A DNA stretch of 64,000 nucleotides from Aquimarina muelleri DSM 19832 (GCF_000430665.1 NZ_KE387188.1:35360-99359); one strand, 5' to 3'; counted from the stretch's first letter, positions 9,322 through 18,847 are shown. Numbers and translations are program-made. The notes: generated from the sequence alone by a model not told the origin.

Positions 9322-10443
9322 TCAGTACTTAAACTCTTTCATATCCTCTAATGCGCTAACCAGCATATTTACATGATTATTTGTACAACTTTCGCCCATG
9401 ATACCTATTCTCCAAATTTTTCCAGCAAAAGCTCCTAACCCTCCTCCTACTTCGATATTATAGTCATTTAATAATTTTGTCCTAAGTAAAGCTTCATCAT
9501 TTCCTTTTGGTAAGAATACAGAGTTTAAATTTGGTAAACGGTATGGTTCCTCTACCAGATATTGAAACCCTAATGTTTCTAATTTTGTTTTTAATACTTG
9601 ATGTACTTTTTGATGTCTGACCCATCGATTGTCTAATCCTTCTTCCAAAACAATTCGTAACGATTCTCTTAACGCAAATACAGAGGATACTGGTGCGGTA
9701 TGATGATACGCTCGTTTTGCACCTCCCCAGTAATTTTTAACTAAACTAAGATCTAAAAACCAACTTTGCACTTTTGTTTTTCGGTTTTCTAATACTTGTA
9801 CTGCTTTATCCGAAAAACTAACTGGTGATAACCCAGGAGGAGCACTAAGACATTTTTGTGTTCCTGTGTATATTGCATCTATACCCCATTCGTCTACTTT
9901 TAGCTCTATTCCACAATAGGAAGTCACTGCATCTACCATAAATAAACCCCCTGCATTATGAACTAGATCACTAATTTCTTTTAATGGCTGCAATGCTCCT
10001 GTAGAAGTTTCGGCATGAACCAAGGCCAACAACTTAGGTTTTGGGCATTTTTCTAATGCTTTTTTAACATGATCGGTAGAAATCACTGTTCCCCACTCTA
10101 CTTCTATCTTATGTACTATAGCTCCGCAGCGCTCTGCTATATCGACCATCCTGCCTCCAAAGACTCCATTAACCCCTATAATGACTTCATCTCCTGGTTC
10201 TATAAGATTTACCAAACATGTTTCCATACCTGCGCTTCCAGGAGCAGATACTACAAAGGTTAGGTGGTTTTTAGTAATAAAAGTTTCTTGTACCATTGTT
10301 TTTACCTCATCCATAATCGTTACAAATTCTGGATCTAAATGACCTATCAATGGGGTAGCCATTGCTTTTAAAACTCTGGGATGTGCATCAGATGGGCCTG
10401 GTCCCATTAAAATTCTAGTACTGGTTTTAAGCTCGCTATACAT
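9322..10443 (-). CDS. Class V PLP aminotransferase (alanine-glyoxylate / serine-pyruvate type)
   Basis: Cytoplasmic PLP-dependent aminotransferase of 373 residues, the size of the AGXT/PucG branch. Landmarks are the N-terminal MGPGPSDAHPRVLKAM substrate-binding segment, SAPGSAGMETC (phosphate-cup region), VDAVTSYCG with D171 pairing to the pyridine nitrogen, and TGTQKCLSAPPG with K197 as the Schiff-base lysine. The C-terminal GGLGAFAGKIWRIGIMG segment fits the small domain. It probably interconverts glyoxylate and glycine, or serine and pyruvate; exact substrates cannot be read from sequence. Monocistronic between a terminator-flanked neighbour and a 280-bp gap. Confidence 0.88.
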   Translation of the reverse strand: MYSELKTSTRILMGPGPSDAHPRVLKAMATPLIGHLDPEFVTIMDEVKTMVQETFITKNHLTFVVSAPGSAGMETCLVNLIEPGDEVIIGVNGVFGGRMVDIAERCGAIVHKIEVEWGTVISTDHVKKALEKCPKPKLLALVHAETSTGALQPLKEISDLVHNAGGLFMVDAVTSYCGIELKVDEWGIDAIYTGTQKCLSAPPGLSPVSFSDKAVQVLENRKTKVQSWFLDLSLVKNYWGGAKRAYHHTAPVSSVFALRESLRIVLEEGLDNRWVRHQKVHQVLKTKLETLGFQYLVEEPYRLPNLNSVFLPKGNDEALLRTKLLNDYNIEVGGGLGAFAGKIWRIGIMGESCTNNHVNMLVSALEDMKEFKY

Positions 10444-10654
10444 ACTATTAATTTTAGCAGATTATCAACTATATCGTTTTCGATAAAGTTAAATAATTTG
10501 ATTAACCTGTGGTTTTGGTTTTTATTAAGTTTTATATAAAATCAAAGCTCATACTATCAATACTCAATTAAGGATGTAAAATATTTTAAAGAAATTATTA
10601 AATTCAAAAAAAAGCACCCTAATTTTTATGAAAAAAAAAAGTGAGTTTTTTCAT

Positions 10655-10700
10655 AAAATAAGAAGCGCTATAGAGTTAACTCTATAGCGCTTCTTATTTT
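10655..10700 (-). terminator. 46-bp perfect palindrome, terminator of the 10725 gene
   Basis: Arms of 23 bp (10655-10677 and 10678-10700) are exact reverse complements with no spacer. They contain AAGCGCTATAGAG and end in A/T runs on both sides. It lies 24 bp downstream of the minus-strand lipoprotein gene stop. The end symmetry would allow bidirectional termination. Confidence 0.85.
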
Positions 10701-10724
10701 AAATAGATTTATACTCCTAATAAA

Positions 10725-11528
10725 CTATAAATTTTCAGCTTTTTCTTCTTTCGGCTTTTCAAACAACGAAGCAGAAGGTTTTTGTTTACTTGCTTTAGCA
10801 TTTATAAAATTCACTTCTTTCTTAACGTTACCAACCAAACCATCTTTATATTCTCTCCATTTTAGAGTTTTAGGTAATAATAATCCATTTACATCATTCC
10901 AATCCGTATATTCTACTAAACTAATTTTTTCACTGGTTTCTTTACTAAAAAAAGTAACTGTATACCCAAGAAACTTCATTTTTTTAGAAGCTTTATCATA
11001 GTAAAGAAAATAATTATCTTTTGGAGAATCTCCTACTCCATCACCATAAGATATTTTATACCCAGGGTATGAAATCCCATCGACTTTAAGATCATCAGAT
11101 TTTTGATACGAAATCCCTTGATCTCCTAATACAAAAGGCATTGTATAAAAATAAAACATTAGATTATGATAGAATCTAGGGTCTCTTTCAAAGTAAGTAG
11201 AGTCTTGTACTATCCAGGCTTCTTTGCCATCAAAACCTAAAACAAATTTATCTGTTTCTATACGAGCACGTCGAGTTTTAAGATCTGTAATATGTTTTTC
11301 GTTTCCTTCTGGATTAACCTTTTCAAAAACTAAAGTATTCATTTGATCAAAAGCTAAAATGCCTCCATGTGCTTTAAAAACAGCAGTTATATCTTCAGGA
11401 AAATCAGCAGATCTGTCTGGTATAATTTCTTCTTTGGGTTCTTTTTTAGCTTCTGGCTCTTTATTTACTTTTGAGTTACAAGACGCTAATAAAATTATTA
11501 TAAATAATAGTGCGAGTGTTTTTTTCAT
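10725..11528 (-). CDS. DUF6503-like lipoprotein
   Basis: Outer-membrane-type lipoprotein of 267 residues: a hydrophobic leader with lipobox LLASC (Cys17) followed by a Lys/Glu-rich tether. The body has HGGILAFDQMNTLVFEK, a repeated beta-strand pattern, LGFDGKEAW and a LLLPKTLKWREY strand, which fits the LolA/DUF6503-like beta-sheet lipoproteins common in Flavobacteriia. The function is not established; such folds often bind lipids or sugars. A -7-like TAAATTTG lies at 11542-11549 on the same strand, 13 bp before the start. The C-terminus is rich in Lys/Glu. Confidence 0.7.
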   Translation of the reverse strand: MKKTLALLFIIILLASCNSKVNKEPEAKKEPKEEIIPDRSADFPEDITAVFKAHGGILAFDQMNTLVFEKVNPEGNEKHITDLKTRRARIETDKFVLGFDGKEAWIVQDSTYFERDPRFYHNLMFYFYTMPFVLGDQGISYQKSDDLKVDGISYPGYKISYGDGVGDSPKDNYFLYYDKASKKMKFLGYTVTFFSKETSEKISLVEYTDWNDVNGLLLPKTLKWREYKDGLVGNVKKEVNFINAKASKQKPSASLFEKPKEEKAENL

Positions 11529-11609
11529 AATTGAGGTTATACAAATTTATACTTTAAAGCACAAGTAGTCGAAATTATTCTATAACCTTACAGAAATAAC
11601 AAGCTAATA

Positions 11610-12926
11610 TCAGGTTTTCTGCTTTTTCTTTTTTGCTGCAGGAAAAAGGACATTGTTCAAAATTAAGCGATACCCTGGGGAGTTAGGATGTAATTCTAAT
11701 TCTGTTTTTGGGTCTCCAACTCTATGCGTATAATCTTCGGGATCATGCCCTCCATAAAACGTAAAAAAACCTTTTCCTTTAATCCCATGTATATAGCGAG
11801 CTTCAGAATTGGTTTTATTTTCTCCTAAAACTAATACATTAGATTTTATTTCGTTGGGATTATATGCGGTTGTTTGCCCCATAAAACCTTTAACTAAAGC
11901 AGTATGATTTTGACACAACATGGTAGGTATTGGATCCCATTTAGCTGAAAAATCCATAAGAGTAAAATAGTCTGTGGTTTTAGAGATACGACGATTTCTA
12001 GTCATATCTATAGAAGAAAATTCATATATATTTGGACTACGTTCTAACGTAAAATTTTTAAATGCAAAGGTTTTATTATAATCTATTTTAGACTGATACC
12101 CAGGCTCACTAGGGTCACCATCAAACATAGATTCGCAAATATCCACACCTTCTGCCGCCAATGCTATCTCAAAACTATCTGTAGCACTGCACATAGCAAA
12201 CATAAAGCCTCCTCCAACAACATAATCCCTGATTTTTAAAGCAACCCCTAATTTTTCTTGAGATACTTTTTGATATCCAAGGTCTTTTGCTAATTTTTCT
12301 GCTGCTGCTTTTTCTCTTATATACCAGGGAGCAGCCCTATAAGAATCGTAAAATTTACCATATTGTCCTGTAAAATCTTCATGATGCAAATGCAACCAAT
12401 CGTATAAAATTAGATTATCTTCTAATACCTCTTTATCGTAAATGGTTTCATAAGGGATTTCTGCAAAAGTTAATACCATGGTAACGGCATCATCCCAAGG
12501 TTGATTTCCTTTTGGAGAGTATACTGCAATTTTTGGAGCTTTTTCGAGAACTACAGCTTCCATATTTTGAGATGGACTACTAATATCTTCTAAAATCTGA
12601 TTGGTATCTCTATCATTAAGTACCTCATAAGATACACCACGAATGGTACATTCTTTTCGAATATCTTCGGTATCTGGTAATAAAAAAGATCCTCCTCTAT
12701 AATTCAACAACCATTTAACTTTAAGATCTTTACTTAAAGTCCAATACGTAATCCCATACGCTTTTAGATGGTTTTGTTGCCCTTCGGCGTCCATAGGTAT
12801 TAGTATATAAGAAGCAAAAGATTGTATTGTAAATAGCAAAATCAAGACAAATATAAAAGGTCTAAAAGATCTTTTATATAGCGTCCTTGGTTTTGCTATT
12901 TGTATATTTTTAAAAAGGTACTTCAT
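11610..12926 (-). CDS. Exported protein conventionally labelled asparagine synthetase B
   Basis: I recall near-identical flavobacterial proteins being named asparagine synthetase B, but I cannot see an N-terminal Cys2 glutaminase, an ATP-pyrophosphatase SGGxDS loop or any other asparagine synthetase motif. The protein begins with a hydrophobic export segment (about RPFIFVLILLFTIQSFAS), then ILIPMDAEGQQNHLKAYG. It contains GGGFMFAMCSATDSFE, which recalls the nucleophile region of class-I glutamine-amidotransferase-like domains, and HTRP-type His/Asp clusters such as LHLHHEDFTGQYG and FYGGHDPEDYTH. The frame opens at 12944; I prefer the last of a run of ATGs (12926). It overlaps the end of dnaB by 17 bp. 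Function should be treated as unknown. Confidence 0.7.
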   Translation of the reverse strand: MKYLFKNIQIAKPRTLYKRSFRPFIFVLILLFTIQSFASYILIPMDAEGQQNHLKAYGITYWTLSKDLKVKWLLNYRGGSFLLPDTEDIRKECTIRGVSYEVLNDRDTNQILEDISSPSQNMEAVVLEKAPKIAVYSPKGNQPWDDAVTMVLTFAEIPYETIYDKEVLEDNLILYDWLHLHHEDFTGQYGKFYDSYRAAPWYIREKAAAEKLAKDLGYQKVSQEKLGVALKIRDYVVGGGFMFAMCSATDSFEIALAAEGVDICESMFDGDPSEPGYQSKIDYNKTFAFKNFTLERSPNIYEFSSIDMTRNRRISKTTDYFTLMDFSAKWDPIPTMLCQNHTALVKGFMGQTTAYNPNEIKSNVLVLGENKTNSEARYIHGIKGKGFFTFYGGHDPEDYTHRVGDPKTELELHPNSPGYRLILNNVLFPAAKKKKQKT

Positions 12927-14457
12927 CATCATCATTAGAGTCATTTATGCTACTCCCAAAGGCTTCATCGGCACTAGGAAGATGTTTGGCACTAAAGGAT
13001 TCATCTTCTTCTTTACCGTCATTCATTTTAGAATGAAACTCAAAAGGGGTACTAAAATCATCTAAGTTATCAAATTTACCTAAGTGACCAATGAATTTTA
13101 ACCTTATATTTTCTAATCCACCATTACGGTGTTTTGCTACAATGAACTCTCCTTGTCCTTGTGTAGGAGATCTTTCTTCATCATCCCATTCATCAATTTT
13201 ATAATACTCAGGTCTAAATATAAAAGCTACAATATCAGCATCCTGCTCTATCGCTCCAGATTCCCGAAGATCACTAAGTAAAGGTCTTTTACTTCCTCCA
13301 CGAGTTTCTACGGCACGAGATAACTGTGATAAAGCTATTACAGGAATACTTAATTCTTTTGCTAAAGCTTTTAAGTTACGAGAAATTGTAGAGATCTCTT
13401 GTTCACGGTTTCCATTTTTACCAGAACCTCCAGCAGTCATTAATTGAAGATAATCAATTACAATCATTTTAATCCCGTGTTGAGATGCAAGCCTTCGTGC
13501 TTTGGCTCTAAGGTCAAAAATAGATAATGAAGGAGTATCATCGATAAACAATGGTGCTTTTTCCAGGTCTTTAACTTTTACGTTAAGCTGTTCCCATTCG
13601 TGTTTTTCTAATTTACCAGTACGTAATTTTTCTGAAGAGAGTCCTGTTTCTGATGAAATTAGACGTGTAATTAATTGTACCGAGGACATCTCTAAAGAGA
13701 AAAAGGCAACAGGTATATTGCTTCCTACAGCCATATTTCTTGCCATAGATAAGGTTAATGCTGTTTTACCCATACCAGGACGAGCTGCTACAATAATTAA
13801 ATCACTAGGTTGCCACCCAGAAGTAAGTTTATCTAATTTATCAAATCCAGAAGGAACACCACTCATTCCTTCTTTATTAGATATTTCTTGTATTTTTTTC
13901 TTTGCTTGTATAACCAGATTTTGGGCACTTTCGGTAGATCGTTTTATATTACCTTGTGTAACCTCATATAATCTGGATTCTGCCATATCCAAAAGATCAA
14001 AAACATCGGTAGTTTCATCATAAGATTCTTCGATAATTTCGTTCGAAATTTTAATCAAACTTCGTTGAATATATTTTTGAAGAATAATCCTTGCATGAAA
14101 CTCAATATGTGCAGAAGATGCTACTTTTTGAGTTAATTGTATTAAATAATAATCTCCTCCTGCTAATTCTAGCTTAGAGTCTTTTTTAAGTTGGGTAGAA
14201 ACCGTTAATAAGTCTATTGGCTCAGAGTTTTCGAAGAGTTTAAATATTGCTTCGAAGATGTATTGATGTGCTTCTCGATAAAAAACATCTGGATTAAGAA
14301 TATCAATAATTTCATCAACTCCTTTTTTATCGATCATCATCGCTCCAAGAACAACTTCCTCTAAATCAACTGCTTGAGGTGGTATTTTTCCTTTCTCAAG
14401 CGAAATTACGTTCCCCCGACCATAATTTACTTGCTTAGTTTGCTGTACTTTTTCCAT
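12910..14457 (-). CDS. dnaB: Replicative DNA helicase DnaB
   Basis: Hexameric 5'-3' helicase that unwinds DNA at the replication fork. The 515-residue protein has the N-terminal primase-interacting domain (about 25-130, starting PPQAVDLEEVVLGAMM) and the RecA-like DnaB_C domain (about 195-470) with Walker A ARPGMGKT (K231), Walker B-type MIVIDYLQLM, the ALSQLSRAVETR arginine-bearing segment and DLRESGAIEQDADIV. No intein interrupts it. The acidic C-terminal tail (DDDEVPF) resembles the C-terminal tip of SSB-type proteins, a feature I note without assigning a function. It is co-directional with accA, but about 170 bp and a terminator separate them. Confidence 0.96.
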   Translation of the reverse strand: MEKVQQTKQVNYGRGNVISLEKGKIPPQAVDLEEVVLGAMMIDKKGVDEIIDILNPDVFYREAHQYIFEAIFKLFENSEPIDLLTVSTQLKKDSKLELAGGDYYLIQLTQKVASSAHIEFHARIILQKYIQRSLIKISNEIIEESYDETTDVFDLLDMAESRLYEVTQGNIKRSTESAQNLVIQAKKKIQEISNKEGMSGVPSGFDKLDKLTSGWQPSDLIIVAARPGMGKTALTLSMARNMAVGSNIPVAFFSLEMSSVQLITRLISSETGLSSEKLRTGKLEKHEWEQLNVKVKDLEKAPLFIDDTPSLSIFDLRAKARRLASQHGIKMIVIDYLQLMTAGGSGKNGNREQEISTISRNLKALAKELSIPVIALSQLSRAVETRGGSKRPLLSDLRESGAIEQDADIVAFIFRPEYYKIDEWDDEERSPTQGQGEFIVAKHRNGGLENIRLKFIGHLGKFDNLDDFSTPFEFHSKMNDGKEEDESFSAKHLPSADEAFGSSINDSNDDDEVPF

Positions 14458-14570
14458 AGCTACGAATGTAAAAAAAATGTAAAGAGATGTACCTACATAT
14501 AAAGATACGAATGTCCACTGGTCTTCAACAAATGGACTGTTAATAAGTTTATTTTATTGTTAATAAGCAT

Positions 14571-14601
14571 AAAAAAATCTGAAGTTTAACACTTCAGATT
14601 T
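14571..14601 (-). terminator. Terminator of accA
   Basis: AAATCTGAAGT (14575-14585) pairs with ACTTCAGATTT (14591-14601) around a five-base loop, followed on the minus strand by a run of seven T. It lies 25 bp beyond the accA stop codon. Confidence 0.85.
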
Positions 14602-14625
14602 AGGTGATTAGCGACTACTTGGGAT

Positions 14626-15579
14626 TTATCCTTTAAATACTCCCATATTCGCATATTTATCCATACGCTTTTCTACCAGTTCTTCTGGTGATAAGTTTTT
14701 TAATTCTTCAAAAGAAGCTAAAATTGTATCTCTTACAGTTTTAAAAGTAGTTTCTCTATCGCTATGCGCTCCTCCTAATGGTTCTTTAACAATTTCGTCT
14801 ACTACCTTAAGCTTTACACTATCTTTTGCTGTAAGTTTTAAGGCTTCGGCCGCCTGTTCCTTTTGATCCCAACTTCTCCATAAGATAGAAGAGCAATTTT
14901 CTGGTGAAATTACAGAGTACCAAGCATTTTCTAGCATTAATACTTTATCTCCCACTCCTATTCCTAAGGCTCCTCCACTAGCTCCTTCACCTATTATAAG
15001 TACAATAATCGGAACTTTAAGACGGGTCATTTCTAAAATATTACGGGCAATTGCCTCTCCCTGACCTCTTTCTTCTGCTTCTAATCCAGGATATGCACCT
15101 GGAGTATCTATAAAGCTCACCACAGGAATCCCAAATTTCTCTGCACTTTTCATTAAACGCAATGCTTTGCGGTATCCTTCGGGGTTAGCCATTCCAAAAT
15201 TACGATACTGTCTGGTTTTAGTATTGTATCCTTTTTGTTGACCTATAAACATAAAAGTTTGGTCACCAATCTTTCCTAAACCACCTATCATCGCTTTATC
15301 ATCGCGAACATTTCTGTCCCCATGCAACTCTAAGAAAGATTCTCCACAAATCGCATCTACATAATCTAATGTATATGGCCTTGAAGGATGCCTAGACAGC
15401 TGCACCCGCTGCCATGGCGTAAGATTTTTGTATATTTCTTTTTTGGTTTCTTGTAATTTTTTTTCAATTTGTTTACAAGTATCCGTAACATCTACTTCGC
15501 TCTCCTGGCCTATGGCACAAGCTTTATGAAATTGTTCTTCAAGCTCTTTAATGGGGAGTTCAAAATCTAAATATTCCAT
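14626..15579 (-). CDS. accA: Acetyl-CoA carboxylase carboxyltransferase subunit alpha
   Basis: Alpha half of the carboxyltransferase that moves carboxybiotin CO2 onto acetyl-CoA to make malonyl-CoA, the first committed step of fatty acid synthesis. At 317 residues it is full length for AccA. It has the N-terminal helical region (EFLDFELPIKELEEQ-like start), RPYTLDYVDAI, FGMANPEGYRKALRLM, SFIDTPGAYPGLEAEERGQ and GEGASGGALGIGVGD, the oxyanion-hole glycine segments of the crotonase-like fold. accD is not in the window, as is usual when the subunits are unlinked. A -7-like TATATTTG lies at 15616-15623 in the gap to the upstream transporter. Confidence 0.95.
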   Translation of the reverse strand: MEYLDFELPIKELEEQFHKACAIGQESEVDVTDTCKQIEKKLQETKKEIYKNLTPWQRVQLSRHPSRPYTLDYVDAICGESFLELHGDRNVRDDKAMIGGLGKIGDQTFMFIGQQKGYNTKTRQYRNFGMANPEGYRKALRLMKSAEKFGIPVVSFIDTPGAYPGLEAEERGQGEAIARNILEMTRLKVPIIVLIIGEGASGGALGIGVGDKVLMLENAWYSVISPENCSSILWRSWDQKEQAAEALKLTAKDSVKLKVVDEIVKEPLGGAHSDRETTFKTVRDTILASFEELKNLSPEELVEKRMDKYANMGVFKG

Positions 15580-15629
15580 ATCAAGAATATATTTATATTA
15601 ACTAGGGTTAGCCGACAAATATAAAAACT

Positions 15630-16562
15630 TTACTTCGTAATGTTGCTTAAAGTTCCTTGTCTTTTTGTTTTTTTAGCATTTTTAAATATTCCATTCAATA
15701 CAACTGTGCAAAGAATAATAATTGCTCCGTAATAAAACTGAGGATTCATTTTCTCAGTTTCTCCAAATATTAAGAAAGCTAATACTATCCCATATACAGG
15801 TTCTAAATTAGTAGTTAACATGACAGTATACGGACTTAAGTATCTCATTACCTGCACTGAAGCTATGAAAGCGTATGCTGTGCAAATGGATGCTAATATG
15901 GATATAAATACCCAATCCGAAGTAGATAATTGAAAAAAGGAGATGGTAAATCCTCCTGTGGTATCTCCAAAAATCGTCATTCCTAATAAATAAATAGTTA
16001 CCACTCCTACTCCACTTAATAATTCATAAAAAGAAATCATTGATGGATTATATTTTTGTGCTACTTTTCCGTTTATCAAAGAAAATACCGAAGACAAAAA
16101 AGCGGAACATAATGCATAAAGAATACCTGTAAGATAATCTCCTTCTACTTTAAAAATTATGTATAATCCAGTAATAACCATTAATCCAAAAAACACCTCA
16201 TACCACACTATTTTTCTTTTATAAAAAATAGGTTCTAAGATAGATGTAAAAAAGGCCCCTGTAGACAGCATTGCTAAGGTTATGGAAATGTTAGACACTT
16301 TTATCGCTGCAAAAAAGGTAATCCAGTGTAATGCTATAACTATTCCTGCAAAAAAGAGTACAAAAAATAGCTTTCGCGAAATTATTAGTCTTATTTTCTT
16401 TATGTATATGTATAAATAAATAAATCCCGATGCGAGTAGCATTCTATACCAAACTAATGGTAAAGCTTCTATAGATATTAACTCTCCTAAAATAGCTGTA
16501 AACCCCCATACAAAAACTATAAAATGTAAATGCAGGTAATTAAAAAGTTTAGCGTTTGGCAT
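15630..16562 (-). CDS. EamA/DMT superfamily transporter
   Basis: Inner-membrane protein of 310 residues with about ten hydrophobic helices arranged as two EamA repeats (about 8-140 and 155-295), the layout of drug/metabolite exporters. Typical segments are FIVFVWGFTAILGE near the N-terminus and LEPVYGIVLAFLIFGE at the start of the last hairpin, both EamA hallmarks. The substrate cannot be read. Its start overlaps the 3' end of the LptF/G-like gene by 14 bp, suggesting translational coupling. The basic C-terminus (KNAKKTKRQG) should be cytosolic. Confidence 0.87.
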   Translation of the reverse strand: MPNAKLFNYLHLHFIVFVWGFTAILGELISIEALPLVWYRMLLASGFIYLYIYIKKIRLIISRKLFFVLFFAGIVIALHWITFFAAIKVSNISITLAMLSTGAFFTSILEPIFYKRKIVWYEVFFGLMVITGLYIIFKVEGDYLTGILYALCSAFLSSVFSLINGKVAQKYNPSMISFYELLSGVGVVTIYLLGMTIFGDTTGGFTISFFQLSTSDWVFISILASICTAYAFIASVQVMRYLSPYTVMLTTNLEPVYGIVLAFLIFGETEKMNPQFYYGAIIILCTVVLNGIFKNAKKTKRQGTLSNITK

Positions 16563-17619
16563 TATATAACAAATAAATGGCTAAGATTCCAAAAGATACA
16601 TTAGGGAACCATACTGCGATTATCGGTGGAAAATCAGATTGATTTGCTAAAGTACCTAGTACTTTATCAAAAAAGATAAATATAAAGGCTAAAGAAATAC
16701 CAACTGCTAGATTAACTCCCATACCGCCTCGTCTTTTCATTGAAGAGACCGCAACTCCTATAATGGTAAGAATAAATGCTGATACAGGTATACTCCATCG
16801 TTTATAAGCTACTACTTTATATCTATTTATGTCTGAAGATCCTCTTTTACTTTCTTTTTCTATAAATTTATTCAATTCAGTATAGTTAAGGGTTTCTGCC
16901 ACATAGGTAACTGGTGTAAATTCATCTATATTAAATGGCAAAACAGTATCCTTAGTCTTAGCTTTTTCTATAATATCTTTATCTTCTAAAATTATACGCT
17001 TTACATAGTCTTTCAATTCATAAATACTGTCTTTGTAAAGAATGCTTCTAGCAGAAATTTTAGTTACTAATTTATTTTCATTAAAATACTCTAAGGTAAA
17101 ATTAGTTGCTGATTTTTCTAAAGGTTTAAAGTTATTAGCATATAAAAACATACTATCATTAAGTTGGCGATATATATTTTGTGTTTCTTGAACTTTCCTG
17201 TTTTTATGGAGGTAATTGTATTTAAATTCATTAAATCCTTGGCTAGCTTTTGGAGCTAGAAACAACCCCATAGCCAAAGCTCCTAAACAAATAATAACTG
17301 CACCAATCATATAAGGCCTTAAAAACCTCCAAAAAGAAACTCCAGAGCTTAAAAAGGCTATAATTTCTGTTTTATTGGCTAGTTTAGAGGTAAACCAAAT
17401 TACAGACAGAAAAACAAATAAAGGAAACAATAGATTTGCAAAATATACTGTAAAATCAATATAATAGAATATTATTGCGTTAAAAGGAACTTCATTCTTC
17501 AAAATATTGTCAATCTTTTCAGACACATCTACTATAATCCCTATAGGAATAAAAAGTAGAATCATCATAAAAAAGGTTCCTAAATATCTTTTAAGTATAT
17601 ACCAATCTAATATTTTCAT
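16549..17619 (-). CDS. LptF/LptG family permease
   Basis: Inner-membrane component related to LptF/LptG, which with LptB extracts lipopolysaccharide from the inner membrane for transport to the surface. The 356-residue protein begins MKILDWYILKRYLGTFFMM, the characteristic first helix. It has three N-terminal helices, a periplasmic beta-jellyroll domain (about 120-260) and three C-terminal helices (about 265-350). I cannot tell LptF from LptG. It sits between tgt and the EamA gene on the same strand; the tgt-to-permease order is one I recall from other Flavobacteriia. Confidence 0.87.
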   Translation of the reverse strand: MKILDWYILKRYLGTFFMMILLFIPIGIIVDVSEKIDNILKNEVPFNAIIFYYIDFTVYFANLLFPLFVFLSVIWFTSKLANKTEIIAFLSSGVSFWRFLRPYMIGAVIICLGALAMGLFLAPKASQGFNEFKYNYLHKNRKVQETQNIYRQLNDSMFLYANNFKPLEKSATNFTLEYFNENKLVTKISARSILYKDSIYELKDYVKRIILEDKDIIEKAKTKDTVLPFNIDEFTPVTYVAETLNYTELNKFIEKESKRGSSDINRYKVVAYKRWSIPVSAFILTIIGVAVSSMKRRGGMGVNLAVGISLAFIFIFFDKVLGTLANQSDFPPIIAVWFPNVSFGILAIYLLYNAKR

Positions 17620-17696
17620 AAAATTACTCTAAATTCAAAACTTTATAATTGTTACTTACAATTAGTCTTGATCCTTAATATTATTTTTTAGCATTT

Positions 17697-18827
17697 TTAT
17701 AATCTTTTATCCATTTGTTTAACCATCCTATTTTTCCAAGAATTAAAATCTCCTGCTAATATATGTTTTCTAGCTTCGCGAACCAGCCATAAATAAAAAC
17801 CTAAATTATGTATAGTCGCTATTTGTTTTCCTAACAATTCATTTACCGAAAAAAGATGTTTTAAATATGCCTTAGAATATTCTGTATCTACAAAAGTAAT
17901 CCCCATTTCATCTATTGGAGAAAAATCATCTTTCCATTTTTTATTTTTCATATTAATGGTTCCATGAGCTGTAAAAAGCATACCATTTCGCGCATTACGT
18001 GTAGGCATTACACAATCAAACATATCAATTCCTAAAGCTATGTTTTCTAATATATTAATTGGTGTACCTACTCCCATCAAATATCTGGGTTTATCTTCTG
18101 GCAAAATAGCAGTTACAACTTCGGTCATCGCATACATTTCTTCTGCTGGCTCTCCTACAGATAATCCTCCTATTGCATTGCCTACTGCTCCTGCATTTGC
18201 TATATACTCTGCGGATTGTTGTCTAAGATCTTTATAAGTACTTCCTTGTACTATTGGAAAAAAAGCCTGGTCATACCCATATTTAACTGGTATTTTTTCT
18301 AAATGTTGCATACAACGATCTAACCACCTATGTGTCATATGCATACTTCTTTTCGCATATCTGTAATCACAAGGATATGGTGTGCATTCATCAAATGCCA
18401 TAATAATATCTGCTCCAATAGTTCGCTGAATTTCCATTACATTTTCTGGAGTAAACACATGGTAAGAACCATCTATATGTGATTTAAACTTTACTCCTTC
18501 TTCCTTAATTTTGCGATTAGAAGATAATGAATATACTTGATAGCCTCCACTATCCGTAAGGATATTGCGATCCCAATTCATAAACTTATGCAGTCCACCT
18601 GCTTTTTCTAAAATAGATGTCCCTGGTCTTAAATATAAATGATAGGTATTTCCTAAAATAATATCTGGATTAATATCATTTTTTAATTCACGCTGGTGAA
18701 CTCCTTTTACCGTAGCTACAGTTCCTACTGGCATAAAAATTGGAGTCTCAATAATTCCGTGATCTGTTGTTATCTTGCCTGCTCTCGCCTTACTTAGAGG
18801 GTCTTTGGATAAAAGGTCAAATTGCAT
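17697..18827 (-). CDS. tgt: tRNA-guanine transglycosylase (Tgt), zinc site missing
   Basis: Exchanges G34 of Asp, Asn, His and Tyr tRNAs for preQ1 in queuosine synthesis. The frame opens at 18863, but I choose the ATG at 18827: it gives 376 residues (E. coli Tgt has 375), the usual MQFDLL start, and leaves the promoter -7 box (18848-18855) upstream of the gene. TDSGGYQV (D92) and the IDMFDCVMPTRNARNG active-site loop (267-282) are intact. Oddity: after SPIDE, where canonical bacterial Tgt has the C-x-C-x-x-C zinc ligands, this protein has MGITFVDTEYSKAYL with no cysteine, although the later HNL histidine (340) remains. Confidence 0.93.
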   Translation of the reverse strand: MQFDLLSKDPLSKARAGKITTDHGIIETPIFMPVGTVATVKGVHQRELKNDINPDIILGNTYHLYLRPGTSILEKAGGLHKFMNWDRNILTDSGGYQVYSLSSNRKIKEEGVKFKSHIDGSYHVFTPENVMEIQRTIGADIIMAFDECTPYPCDYRYAKRSMHMTHRWLDRCMQHLEKIPVKYGYDQAFFPIVQGSTYKDLRQQSAEYIANAGAVGNAIGGLSVGEPAEEMYAMTEVVTAILPEDKPRYLMGVGTPINILENIALGIDMFDCVMPTRNARNGMLFTAHGTINMKNKKWKDDFSPIDEMGITFVDTEYSKAYLKHLFSVNELLGKQIATIHNLGFYLWLVREARKHILAGDFNSWKNRMVKQMDKRL

Positions 18828-18847
18828 AATTCCTGTTTGGTAGACCG

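Noticed and set aside
13502..14023. 173-codon plus-strand frame
   Set aside because: Antisense shadow of dnaB, whose motifs are intact on the other strand.
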